A stretch of DNA of 64,000 nt from Microbispora sp. H13382. GTDB taxonomy: Bacteria > Actinomycetota > Actinomycetes > Streptosporangiales > Streptosporangiaceae. The notes below the pieces were generated by a model that searched no databases, had not been told where the DNA came from, and saw nothing but the letters and a program-made list of their open reading frames with translations. Below are positions 17,353 to 25,640 of this stretch, one piece after another. The position numbers and the translations under genes were made by a program. Position 1 is the stretch's first letter. Every line of letters begins with the position of its first letter. The stretch is from positions 124,001 to 188,000 of the forward strand of contig NZ_JABBXA010000001.1 of the NCBI RefSeq assembly GCF_014161445.1. The letters run 5' to 3'.

Positions 17353-17374
17353 GCGGTCAGCTGCCGCTGACCGC
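17353..17374 (+). terminator. Hairpin just after the blue-copper gene
   Basis: GCGGTCAGC (17353-17361) pairs perfectly with GCTGACCGC (17366-17374) around TGCC, beginning 12 bases past the stop codon. It probably terminates the blue-copper transcript. Confidence 0.5.
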
Positions 17375-17431
17375 ACCGGCGGTGACCGCGATGTACGCGC
17401 CAAGGACGCCGCCGCAGGAACGCAGTGAACA

Positions 17432-17459
17432 GGGGCCGGCCGGTGAGCCGGTCGGCCCC
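17432..17459 (+). terminator. Second hairpin upstream of the WxL-like gene
   Basis: Twelve bases at 17432-17443 pair with 17448-17459 around TGAG, with one G-T wobble. It lies 25 bases before the next start codon, so it may be a terminator or an attenuator-like structure in the leader of the WxL-like gene. Confidence 0.4.
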
Positions 17460-17483
17460 GCCCCCCATGCATGGAGCGATCAC

Positions 17484-18104
17484 ATGAGAATCCCCAGGAC
17501 CGCGCTCGCCGCGTCGGTGCTCGGCCTCGCCCTCGGCGGCGTGGCCACTCCCGCGCTGGCCGACGACCCCGGCAGCGGCATCGACGTGTCGGTGAACATC
17601 GAGCCCACGACCACCCCCGGTCAGCTGTCGATGACCGTGGCCGACAACAACGGGGTGTCCCTGCAGGAGAACGGCTCCGACGCCGCCGCCCGCCAGTTCA
17701 CCGGCACCCTGCCGACGGTCACGGTGACCGACACCCGCACCCCCGAGGAGATCCCCGCCGGCGAGTACTGGGCGGTCGTGGGCCAGGCGAGCCAGTTCGT
17801 CGCCTCCGGCGACCCGGCCAAGACCATCGGCCCCAAGTACCTGGGCTGGAAGCCGCGTCTGCTGAGCGACTCCTCCACCGGCGCGGTCTCAGCCGGTGAG
17901 CCGGTCTCCAGTGTCGTCTCCGACGGCACCGGAGCCCCCGCCGTGGGTCTGGAGGGCCAGGAGCTGCTGGTCTCGACCGCCAACTCCGCCGACGAGATCG
18001 GCACCTCGCAGGTCAACGCCGACCTCGCCCTGCGCACCTCCGTCGACGTCGCCGCCGGCGAGTACCACTCCACCCTGACCCTTTCGCTGTTCAACCAGTC
18101 CTGA
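17484..18104 (+). CDS. Secreted WxL-domain-like surface protein
   Basis: The 206-residue protein has a clear signal peptide (MRIPRTALAASVLGLALGG, cleavage after ALA near residue 26) and one beta-rich domain. The segment YLGWKPRLLS and the ending YHSTLTLSLFNQS fit the WxL-like family of peptidoglycan-associated proteins, although the exact WxL triplet reads LGW. It is probably a cell-wall-bound surface protein. GGAG lies seven bases before the ATG. It follows the blue-copper gene in the same direction, past two hairpins, so it may be separately transcribed. Confidence 0.75.
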   Translation: MRIPRTALAASVLGLALGGVATPALADDPGSGIDVSVNIEPTTTPGQLSMTVADNNGVSLQENGSDAAARQFTGTLPTVTVTDTRTPEEIPAGEYWAVVGQASQFVASGDPAKTIGPKYLGWKPRLLSDSSTGAVSAGEPVSSVVSDGTGAPAVGLEGQELLVSTANSADEIGTSQVNADLALRTSVDVAAGEYHSTLTLSLFNQS

Positions 18105-18136
18105 ACCGGCGGAAGGAACCCATCGCCCGGTGTGGA

Positions 18137-18175
18137 CGTCCGGGACGTGTGCGAGTCTGGCGCGCGTCCCGGACG
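18137..18175. terminator. Bidirectional terminator between WxL-like and hexosaminidase genes
   Basis: CGTCCGGGACG (18137-18147) and CGTCCCGGACG (18165-18175) form a perfect 11-bp stem with a 17-base loop between two convergent genes. Confidence 0.6.
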
Positions 18176-18202
18176 GCCACCCGCGATCGACGCCGGCGAC
18201 GG

Positions 18203-19705
18203 CTACCCGACCGCCAAGGGACCACCGCTCAGCAGTTCCACCGCGGCCTGGGCGTTGGCGCGGGCCGCGCCGTACGTCGCGATGTAGGCCCCGGCGCCGG
18301 GCCGCCAGATCGGCAGGCCCATCTCCACCACGACGGCGTCCGGGCGGGCGGCGAGCAGCGCGGAGACCAGGTCCCGGCTGGCCGGGTGCCGGTGGGCGTC
18401 CTTGACGATCACGATCAGCGAGCGGTCGCGGGCCCGGCCGAGCAGCGCCCCGGCGTCGGCCTCCTCCGGCGTGACCCGGACGATCTCGGCCTGCGGCAGC
18501 CACGGCGCGACGCCCCAGGGCACCTCGCCCACCGCGATCGTCGGCGGCGTGTCGACCTCGACCACGAACGGATCGACCAGCGGCCCCGCCGAGCCCGTGA
18601 GCGACACGGCGCGGCGGGCGGCGTCGAGACCGGCGACGTCGTCCTCCGCCACCCTGGTACGTGAGGCCTCGAACCAGTCGCGCAGCCGTTCCACCCGCGC
18701 GGCCGCCTCCTCCAGCCGCTCGGCCGCGAGCCTGCCCTCGGCGACGGCGTCCACGATGTGGGCCACCATGTGCCGCACGTCCTCGGGTGTGGGCAGCGGC
18801 CCGAGGCACAGCATGTCGGCGCCCGCCGCCAGGGCCAGCACCGCGCCCTCCGCGAGCCCCACGCTCCGGCTGATCGCGTGCATGTCGAGGGCGTCGGTCA
18901 GCACGACACCGTCGTAGCCCAGCTCGCGGCGCAGCAGCCGGGTGAGCGCCTCCCCGCTGAGTGTGGCGGGCCGCTCTCCGGTCAGCGCGGGGACCGCCAC
19001 GTGCGCCGTCATGATCGACTTTGCTCCGGCCTCGATGGCCGCGCGGAAGGGGACGAGCTCACGCTCCCTGAGCAGGTCGAGGGAGGCGTCCACGATCGGG
19101 ATCTCCAGGTGGGAGTCCTGATGGGTGGCGCCGTGGCCGGGGAAGTGCTTGACGCAGGCGGCGATCCCCGCCGACTGCAGGCCGCGTACGGCGGCGACCG
19201 TGTGCCGCGCCACGAGGCCGGGCGAGGAGCCGAACGACCGGGTGCCGATGATCGGATTGTCGTCGGCGGTGTTGACGTCGGCCACGGGGCCCATGTCGAG
19301 GTTCACCCCGCAGCGCACGAGGTCGGCGGCCATCGCGCGGTAGACCCGCTCGGTCAGGTTCACGTCGTCGACCGCGCCGAGCGCCGCGTTGCCCGGGTAG
19401 GCGCTCCCGGTGTGGTAGGCCAGCCGGGTGACGTCGCCGCCCTCCTCGTCCAGGGAGACGATCGGGCGTCCCGCGTGGTTCAGGCGGGCGACGAGCGCGG
19501 CGACCTGCTCGCCGCCGGCGACATTGGATCCGAAGAGGCAGACGCCGCCCAGGCCGTCCTCCAGGCCGCGCGTGACCCAGTCCGGCGCGGTCGTGCCCCG
19601 GAACGAGATCAGCAGTGCGCCCGCCGCGAGCCGGTGCAGGCCCGGGTCGCCGGTACGCGTGGACAGGTCGGCGGCCCCCGCAAGGGGGTCGCGGGTGGCG
19701 GACAT
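18203..19705 (-). CDS. Glycoside hydrolase family 3 beta-N-acetylhexosaminidase (NagZ-like)
   Basis: The 500-residue protein has the NagZ-type GH3 active site. KHFPGHGATHQDSH (186-199) supplies the loop Asp-His general acid/base pair, and D271 in LTDALDMHA is the likely nucleophile. No signal peptide is evident, so it should act in the cytoplasm on imported N-acetylglucosamine oligomers or muropeptide sugars. About 150 extra C-terminal residues form a GH3 C-type domain. The ATG at 19705 has AAGGAG about ten bases upstream; the frame continues 21 codons further without a better start. It is the last gene downstream of a sugar ABC importer, resembling streptomycete chitobiose (das-type) clusters. 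Confidence 0.88.
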   Translation of the reverse strand: MSATRDPLAGAADLSTRTGDPGLHRLAAGALLISFRGTTAPDWVTRGLEDGLGGVCLFGSNVAGGEQVAALVARLNHAGRPIVSLDEEGGDVTRLAYHTGSAYPGNAALGAVDDVNLTERVYRAMAADLVRCGVNLDMGPVADVNTADDNPIIGTRSFGSSPGLVARHTVAAVRGLQSAGIAACVKHFPGHGATHQDSHLEIPIVDASLDLLRERELVPFRAAIEAGAKSIMTAHVAVPALTGERPATLSGEALTRLLRRELGYDGVVLTDALDMHAISRSVGLAEGAVLALAAGADMLCLGPLPTPEDVRHMVAHIVDAVAEGRLAAERLEEAAARVERLRDWFEASRTRVAEDDVAGLDAARRAVSLTGSAGPLVDPFVVEVDTPPTIAVGEVPWGVAPWLPQAEIVRVTPEEADAGALLGRARDRSLIVIVKDAHRHPASRDLVSALLAARPDAVVVEMGLPIWRPGAGAYIATYGAARANAQAAVELLSGGPLAVG

Positions 19706-19824
19706 GGTGTCTCGGCTCCTTAGGTGACAGTGAGGGTGAGGGCGCGCGGGCACGGCCTGTACGGCCACCGGGCGCGGTGGCGTACAGGCGGCCGTACGAG
19801 GGGGAGGTGCCGGTGGCGGCGGGG

Positions 19825-20769
19825 TTATCCCTTGACCGCGCCCGCGACGAGACCGGAGACCATCCGTCGCTGGACCAGCAGGAAGAAGACGAGGACCGGG
19901 ATGGTCATCAGGGTCGAGGCGGCCATGATGCCGCCCCAGTCGGTCGACCGCTGGCCGACGAAGAACTTCAGGGCGACCGGCATCGTGTACTTGCCCTGGT
20001 CGTTGATCAGGGTCAGGGCGAACACGAACTCGTTCCAGGTGGTGATGAAGGCGAAGATGCTCGTCGCCACCAGGCCCGGCGCGACCAGCGGGAACAGCAC
20101 CCGCCAGAAGGTGGTGAACCGGCCGGCGCCGTCGATCCAGGACGCCTCCTCCAACTCCTTCGGGACGGCCGCGACGAACGTGCGCAGCATCCAGACGGAG
20201 AACGGCAGCGTCAGGCCGACGTTGATGACGATCAGGCCGAGCAACTGGTCGTACAGGCCGATCCGCTTGACCATGGTGAACAGCGGGATCAGCAGCGCCT
20301 CGGCCGGCACCATCTGCACGATCAGCAGCAGGATCAGGAACGAGGTGCGGAAGCGGAAGCGGAACCGCGCCACCGCGGTCGCCGCCAGCAGCGCGAAGAC
20401 CGCGCCGAGCACGACGGCGCTGAGCGCCACGATCGCGCTGTTGAGCAGGTACTGCCAGATGGGAAGCTCGCCCACGCCCTTGGTGAAGACCCGCTGCACG
20501 TGGTCCATCGACGGCGGGCTGGGGAACGGGATGAAGCTCGTGGTGAAGATCTGGTCGTTCGGCTTGAAGGCCGTGGCGACCATCCAGTAGACGGGGAAGA
20601 CCGCGAAGAGGAACACCGCGACCCCGGCCGCGTTCAGCGAGACCCGGGCGAGCCAGGGCTTGAAAGGCGTGATCCTCCAGCGAACCGGGAGGACCGCGAA
20701 GAGGAGCACCACGACCCTGGGCGCGTTGGGCGGGACCCGGCCGGGCTTGTTGCGGGTCAGCGGGCTCAT
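19825..20769 (-). CDS. Carbohydrate ABC transporter permease (MalG type) with duplicated first segment
   Basis: The 314-residue membrane protein has the EAA loop EASWIDGAGRFTTFWRVLFP near residue 220 and about six transmembrane helices. Its N-terminus is longer than usual: residues around 16-44 (NAPRVVVLLFAVLPVRWRITPFKP) look like a diverged tandem copy of the true first helix that follows (NAAGVAVFLFAVFPVYWMVATAFKP). The start overlaps the stop of the upstream permease gene as ATGA. It works with the permease at 20766-21785 and the binding protein at 21789-23120. No ATPase gene is present, so a shared MsiK-like ATPase encoded elsewhere is likely. Confidence 0.9.
   Translation of the reverse strand: MSPLTRNKPGRVPPNAPRVVVLLFAVLPVRWRITPFKPWLARVSLNAAGVAVFLFAVFPVYWMVATAFKPNDQIFTTSFIPFPSPPSMDHVQRVFTKGVGELPIWQYLLNSAIVALSAVVLGAVFALLAATAVARFRFRFRTSFLILLLIVQMVPAEALLIPLFTMVKRIGLYDQLLGLIVINVGLTLPFSVWMLRTFVAAVPKELEEASWIDGAGRFTTFWRVLFPLVAPGLVATSIFAFITTWNEFVFALTLINDQGKYTMPVALKFFVGQRSTDWGGIMAASTLMTIPVLVFFLLVQRRMVSGLVAGAVKG
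20561..20736. repeat. 96-bp-period tandem duplication inside the permease gene
   Basis: Bases 20561-20643 and 20657-20736 align with roughly three quarters identity by eye and one 3-base gap. The period of 96 bp keeps the frame. It encodes two versions of the first membrane segment. Confidence 0.75.
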
Positions 20770-21785
20770 CGGATGTCGTCCTCCGTCTTCACGATCTGCC
20801 GGACGTAGACGAGGGTGATCAGCAGCAGGATCACGGTCAGCACGACCGCGATGGCGGCCCCGAGCCCCAGCTTCGGCGCACTGCCGCCGAACGCCTCGGC
20901 GTAGCTCCACAGCGACAGGTTGAACGCGTCCCGGTTCGTGGTGCCGCCCGCCAGCAGGTAGAGCTGGGTGAAGACCTTGAAGTCCCAGATGATCGACAGC
21001 ACGACCAGCACCGAGAACACCGGCTTGAGCAGCGGGAAGGTGATCCTCCTGAACGTGCTGACCGCGCTCGAGCCGTCCATCTTCGCCGCCTCGTACAGCT
21101 CCGACGGGATGCTCTTCAGACCGGCGAGCACCGACACCGCGATGAACGGGAACGACGCCCACACCACGGCGACGATGAGCACGAAGTAGAGCGTGGAGGT
21201 GTCGTTGAACCAGGGCTGGCCGCTCCAGTCCGAGCGGCCGAACAGCAGCTGCGACAGCCAGTCGGGCAGCAGGTTCAGCATCCAGTTGGCGACGCCGGCG
21301 TCCGAGTCGAACAGCCACTTCCAGACGATGGCCTGCGCGGTGGGCGGGGTCGCCCAGGCGGCCATGATGCCGACGACCACGAACGTGGACATCTTGCGGC
21401 CGAGCTTGTTCAGCAGCACGCCGACCAGCGTGCCGAGGACGAGTGTCAGCGCGACGGTGACGAGGGCGAAGATCACCGTGTTGCGCAGCGACGACCAGAA
21501 CAGCGGCGAGCCGAGGACGCTCTCGTAGTTGTCCAGGCCGACGAACTCGGCCGGCGCGGGATTGATGGCCTTGATCTGCCGGAGCCCGACCTTGTGGAAG
21601 GACATCTCGACCATCTGGTACATCGGGTAGAGCAGCAGCACCGCGATGACCAGGAAGCCCGGCAGGAGCAGGACGTACGGAACGGCCTTCGGGGAGAGCC
21701 CCGATCGGCGCGTCCGCTTGCGACTGCGCCGCGACGGGGCGGAGGTGTCGGCTCCGCCCCGGGCGAGGGTTGACGTCTGAGTCAT
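20766..21785 (-). CDS. Carbohydrate ABC transporter permease (MalF/UgpA type)
   Basis: The 339-residue protein has a basic N-terminal tail (RRSRKRTRRSG) and six predicted membrane helices. The EAA loop reads EAAKMDGSSAVSTFRRITFPLL. It forms the membrane channel together with the permease at 19825-20769 and lies three bases downstream of the binding protein gene. The substrate is inferred as a GlcNAc oligosaccharide only from the downstream hexosaminidase. Confidence 0.92.
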   Translation of the reverse strand: MTQTSTLARGGADTSAPSRRSRKRTRRSGLSPKAVPYVLLLPGFLVIAVLLLYPMYQMVEMSFHKVGLRQIKAINPAPAEFVGLDNYESVLGSPLFWSSLRNTVIFALVTVALTLVLGTLVGVLLNKLGRKMSTFVVVGIMAAWATPPTAQAIVWKWLFDSDAGVANWMLNLLPDWLSQLLFGRSDWSGQPWFNDTSTLYFVLIVAVVWASFPFIAVSVLAGLKSIPSELYEAAKMDGSSAVSTFRRITFPLLKPVFSVLVVLSIIWDFKVFTQLYLLAGGTTNRDAFNLSLWSYAEAFGGSAPKLGLGAAIAVVLTVILLLITLVYVRQIVKTEDDIR

Positions 21786-21788
21786 GAT

Positions 21789-23120
21789 CTACTGGTTGAG
21801 GATCGTCTCAAGCTCGGTGTTCGCGTCCGTGAGAGCCTGGTCGACGCTCTTCTTGCCCTCGATCACCTCACGCGCCGCGTTCTGCAGCACGGCCTTGGTG
21901 TCGTTGGCCTCCGCCCAGTTGGGGCTGGCCGGGAAGCCCTTGGCGACCTTGAAGGTGTCCGTGAACGGCTTCTGGGCGGGGTCGCCGCCCATCTCCGCGA
22001 GCGCGTCGGGGTAGAGCGGGAGCAGGCCGCCCTCCTTGGCGTACCGGACGCCGAACTCCTTGCCCGCGGCGAGCTTGACGTACTCGAGGGCGAGCTCGGG
22101 GTTCTTGGCGTCCTTCCAGACGGCGATGTCGTTGCCGCCCTGGAAGGCCGGGGCCGGGCCGGAGCCGTCCTTGGCGGGCAGCGAGAAGAAGCCCATCTTC
22201 GACTCGTCGACCTTGCCCTTGCTCTGCTCCTTGATGGCGGCGATGTCCCATCCGCCGGTGACGTACATGCCGACCTTGCCGGCGGCGAAGCGCTGGGCGA
22301 TGTCGACCGAGTTCTGGGTCAGGCGGCCCTTGCCGGACACGCCGTCCTTGGCGACCAGGTCCGTGTAGAACTGGAAGCCCTCCTTGAAGCCCGGCTGGGT
22401 GAGCTGGCCCACCCACTTGCCGCCCTCGAACGTGGCGAAGTCGCCGCCGGCGGACCAGACGAACGGCGACAGGGACATGTTCGCGTCGGAGCCGCCGTTG
22501 AAGGCGAAGCCGTCCACGTCCTTGCCCTGCCCGTCCACGATCTTCTTGGCCGCGGCCCGCAGGTCGTCCCAGGTCTTCGGGACCTCGATGCCGAGCTTGT
22601 CGAACCAGTCCTTGCGGTACAGCACCGCGCGGGTGCCGCCGCCCCACGGCACGGCGTAGACCTTGCTGTCGATCGTCTCGTAGCTCCACAGGTTCTGCGG
22701 GATCTGCTGGAGCTCGGAGTCGTCCTTGACGGCGTCGGTGATGTCCGCGAGCGCGTCCTGCGCCACCCACGCGGCGACCTGGTCGTTGCCGAACTCGGTC
22801 ACGTCCGGGCCCTCGCCGCCGGCGAGCGCGGTGGTCCACTTCTTCTGGGCGTCGGGCCAGGGAACCCACTGGACCTTCGCCTCGGCGCCCGTCTTCTCCT
22901 TGAACGCGGCGTTCAGGTCGTCCATGTACTTGGTGAAGACGTCGGTGGGGGCACCGAGTCGCCACACGGTAAGAGTCTGGCCGGCGAACTTGGGGCCGCT
23001 GGCGGCCGCGGAGGCCGCCGGAGCGGTCGTGCTTCCGGAGTCGTCGCTTCCGCAAGCGGCGAGTCCCAGGGCCAGGGCGGCGGTCGCGGTGGTCGCGGCC
23101 GCGATCTTAGCGATCTTCAC
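21789..23120 (-). CDS. Extracellular sugar-binding lipoprotein of an ABC importer
   Basis: The 443-residue protein has a lipoprotein signal with lipobox LAAC (Cys near residue 23) followed by a Ser/Ala linker and a family 1 solute-binding fold. WVPWPDAQKKWTTALAGGEG, DVTEFGND and WDDLRAAAKKI are typical. The frame is open far upstream, but the GTG at 23120 is the start because a standard lipoprotein signal follows and GGGAGAG precedes it. It captures the sugar outside the membrane for the two permeases downstream. The promoter region is shared with the divergent ROK regulator. Confidence 0.9.
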   Translation of the reverse strand: MKIAKIAAATTATAALALGLAACGSDDSGSTTAPAASAAASGPKFAGQTLTVWRLGAPTDVFTKYMDDLNAAFKEKTGAEAKVQWVPWPDAQKKWTTALAGGEGPDVTEFGNDQVAAWVAQDALADITDAVKDDSELQQIPQNLWSYETIDSKVYAVPWGGGTRAVLYRKDWFDKLGIEVPKTWDDLRAAAKKIVDGQGKDVDGFAFNGGSDANMSLSPFVWSAGGDFATFEGGKWVGQLTQPGFKEGFQFYTDLVAKDGVSGKGRLTQNSVDIAQRFAAGKVGMYVTGGWDIAAIKEQSKGKVDESKMGFFSLPAKDGSGPAPAFQGGNDIAVWKDAKNPELALEYVKLAAGKEFGVRYAKEGGLLPLYPDALAEMGGDPAQKPFTDTFKVAKGFPASPNWAEANDTKAVLQNAAREVIEGKKSVDQALTDANTELETILNQ

Positions 23121-23276
23121 GGTGGGTCTCTCCCTTCCCGGCTTCGCGTCGGGGGTGCGCCTCATGGGGGGTGTCGGCGGGCCGCTCACCTGCTGGAAGG
23201 CGCTCTCCTTTCGGTCGGCGCTCATGGCGTCCCGAGGCTGATCGGTTGCCTCCGGGCTGGCAGGCGATAAACTAAC

Positions 23277-23289
23277 AAGAAACTTTCTT
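23277..23289. promoter_or_regulatory. AT-rich palindromic operator between ROK regulator and ABC importer
   Basis: AAGAAACTTTCTT is a perfect 13-bp palindrome within a rare AT-rich patch (23266-23298, including TATAAAAAAG). It lies between the divergent importer and ROK genes, where a ROK repressor would be expected to bind. The AT-rich palindromic form fits known ROK operators. Confidence 0.55.
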
Positions 23290-23336
23290 ATAAAAAAGAC
23301 CGCGTTAGCGGATCGTGACGAGAGGGGAACCTGCCG

Positions 23337-24512
23337 GTGCCTCAACGACCGGGTACGCCTCGGCTGCTTCGGCAGATCAACGACCGTGCGGCACTGGAAC
23401 TCCTCATCTCCAGGGGCCCGCTCACCAGGGCCGAGTTGGGAGAGCTTACCGGGCTGTCCAAGGTCACATCCGGCCAGCTTCTGGCCCGGCTGGAGACGCG
23501 CGGGCTGGTCGCGGCCGCGGGGGAGCGCCCCGGCGGACGCGGCCCCAACGCCGCGCTGTACGGGGTCAACCCCTCCAGCGCGTACGTCGCCGGCCTGGAG
23601 GTGCTGCCGGACAGTGTCACGGCCGCGGTCGCCGACATCACCGGCATGGTCGTCGCCCAGGTGACCGTGGACCCGACCGAGGCCCGCGATCCCGTGCGCA
23701 TCGTCCACGAGGCCGTCCAGCGTGCCTGCGGGACCGCCGGGATAGAACTGGCCCGGCTGCGCTGCTTCGTCATCGGCACGCGCGGAGTGGTCGACCCGGT
23801 CACCGGCGACGTGCGTTACTCGGTCGACCTGCCCACCTGGCACGTCGGCATCCTGGCCGGGCTGCGCACCCTGCTCGGCGAATGCGTGATCATCGAGAAC
23901 GACGTCAACCTGGCGGCCCTCGCCGAGCAGATGTACGGCGCCGCGCGGGGCGCCGACGACTTCGTGATCCTCTGGACGGGGGTGGGCCAGGGCCTCGGCG
24001 TCATGCTCGGCGGCCGGCTGCACCGCGGCATCACCGGCGGCGCGGGCGAGATCGGCTGGCTGCCCGTCCCCGGGGAGCCGCTGCCGAGCGCGGTCACCGC
24101 GCCGCAGACCGGCTCCTTCCAGCGCCTCGTCGGAGGAGAGGCGCTGCGGAACCTGGCCCGCGCGCACGGCGTCGCCGCCGCGGATGTCCGGGACCCGGGG
24201 GTGGCCGGTCTGGTCCATGCGGCCGTCGCCGCCGGCAACGAGGCCTTCGTCGAGGACCTGGCCGGGCGGCTCGCGGTCGGGGTCGCGGCGGTCGCCGTGG
24301 TCCTCGACCCGGGACTCGTCGTGCTCGGCGGTGACGTGGGCAGGGCCGGCGGTGTCCACCTCGCGGAGCGCGTCGAGGAGGCGGTGGCCCGGGTGTGCCC
24401 GAGCCGCCCCACAGTGGTGGCGACCGGAGTGGAGGGCAATCCCGTTCTCATGGGTGCGATCGTCGCGGCACTGGACCGAGCGCGTGAGGAGGTCTTCTCG
24501 GACACGGTTTGA
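23337..24512 (+). CDS. ROK family transcriptional repressor of the adjacent sugar importer
   Basis: The 391-residue protein has an N-terminal winged helix (about 12-75, ALELLISRGPLTRAELGELTG) and a ROK domain with ENDVNLAALAE. The DxGxT ATP motif is lost (LEVLPDSVTA) and the cysteine zinc motif is absent, so it probably senses sugar without phosphorylating it. It starts with GTG at 23337, and the importer operon is divergent 216 bp away across an AT-rich palindrome. It is a close paralogue of the orphan ROK protein at 6384-7577 (both begin RPG-PRLLR-INDRAALELL). Confidence 0.9.
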   Translation: MPQRPGTPRLLRQINDRAALELLISRGPLTRAELGELTGLSKVTSGQLLARLETRGLVAAAGERPGGRGPNAALYGVNPSSAYVAGLEVLPDSVTAAVADITGMVVAQVTVDPTEARDPVRIVHEAVQRACGTAGIELARLRCFVIGTRGVVDPVTGDVRYSVDLPTWHVGILAGLRTLLGECVIIENDVNLAALAEQMYGAARGADDFVILWTGVGQGLGVMLGGRLHRGITGGAGEIGWLPVPGEPLPSAVTAPQTGSFQRLVGGEALRNLARAHGVAAADVRDPGVAGLVHAAVAAGNEAFVEDLAGRLAVGVAAVAVVLDPGLVVLGGDVGRAGGVHLAERVEEAVARVCPSRPTVVATGVEGNPVLMGAIVAALDRAREEVFSDTV

Positions 24513-24591
24513 CGATGAGCCGATGGTGCGGCCTCGGTCCCCGCGCGGCCGCCGTGCGCGCATCGCCATCCCGCGCCGAGCACGAGGCCGC

Positions 24592-25551
24592 CTACGGCGA
24601 GCTGCCCTGCCCTGGTCGTCCTGAAGAGGGGCAGCCCAGGCGGCGGTATCTGCCGGGGGCCGTGCCGTACTCGCGCTTGAACGCATTGGCGAAGGCGAAC
24701 TCCGAGCCGTAGCCGACCGCGCCGGCGATTTCGCTCAGCGTGGCGTCGGAGTCGCGTAGCATGCGCGCGGCCGTGCCCAGCCGCCACCACGTCAGATAGG
24801 TCAGCGGCGGCTGCCCGACGAGCTGGGTGAACCGGCGGGAGAACGCCGCGCGGGACAGCCCCGCGCGACGGCCGAGGGACTCCACCGTCCACGGGTGAGC
24901 CGGGTCGCGGTGGATGCCCTCCAGTGCGGCGCTGATGGCCGGATCGGCCAGCGCCGCGGCCCAGCCATCGCCCCTGCAGTGCTCCATCGAGACGTCGAAC
25001 CAGGCGCGCAGGATGTACAGCAGCAGCGTGTCCAGCAGCGCAGGCACCACCAGGTCCGCGCCTGGCCGTGGATCGGCGATCTCTCTGCCGAGCAGCTCGA
25101 CGGCGGCGCGCAGCTCGGTGTTGTGGCCCAGCCTGGCGGGCAGGTGGATCATCGCGGGCAGCCCTGCGAGCAGCGGATGCGCCCGGGTGGAGTCGAGCTG
25201 GTAGCCGCCGCAGAGCGTCACGGTGACGGGCCCGGCGCCCTCCACGGAGGCCGAGGCGAACAGCTCGGCGTGGGCATAGGGGTCGCAGTCGGGCTCCGCG
25301 ATGGGGCCGGCGGGCGAGTCGGCGAGCGCGTAGCCGTGCCCGTGAGGGAAGAACAGCACGTCGCCCGTCCCGACCGGGATCGGCTCGCCCTCCGGCGGGA
25401 TCGCCCAGCACGAGCCCTGCAGCACGACCTGGAAACCCGCCGAGCCGGGCGCCGACGGGAACCGCTGCCCCCACGGCACGGCCCACTCGACACGCGCCGA
25501 ACGGGGCACGCCCATGCGCATGGAGGCGACCACGTCGCTCAGCACGTCCAT
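24592..25551 (-). CDS. AraC family regulator with cupin-type N-terminal domain
   Basis: The 319-residue protein has an N-terminal cupin-like sensing domain (about 1-185, GTGDVLFFPHGHGYAL) and a C-terminal pair of helix-turn-helices. WTVESLGRRAGLSRAAFSRRF and ATLSEIAGAVGYGSEFAFANAF followed by GTAPGRYRR are the AraC signature. This architecture is common in regulators of neighbouring oxidoreductases. The gene is divergent from the NmrA-reductase fusion 89 bp away, its most likely target. Confidence 0.9.
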   Translation of the reverse strand: MDVLSDVVASMRMGVPRSARVEWAVPWGQRFPSAPGSAGFQVVLQGSCWAIPPEGEPIPVGTGDVLFFPHGHGYALADSPAGPIAEPDCDPYAHAELFASASVEGAGPVTVTLCGGYQLDSTRAHPLLAGLPAMIHLPARLGHNTELRAAVELLGREIADPRPGADLVVPALLDTLLLYILRAWFDVSMEHCRGDGWAAALADPAISAALEGIHRDPAHPWTVESLGRRAGLSRAAFSRRFTQLVGQPPLTYLTWWRLGTAARMLRDSDATLSEIAGAVGYGSEFAFANAFKREYGTAPGRYRRLGCPSSGRPGQGSSP

Positions 25552-25640
25552 CTGGTGAGTCTACTGCGAAAGATGATCGCGTATGAATCGCAGACAGAAG
25601 CGCATTGGACGCCTCACTCATGGCTCATAAGGTCGACGAT

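Noticed and set aside
23121..24686. Upstream extension of the sugar-binding protein frame on the minus strand
   Set aside because: It overlaps the divergent ROK gene, and the lipoprotein signal at 23120 fixes the true start.
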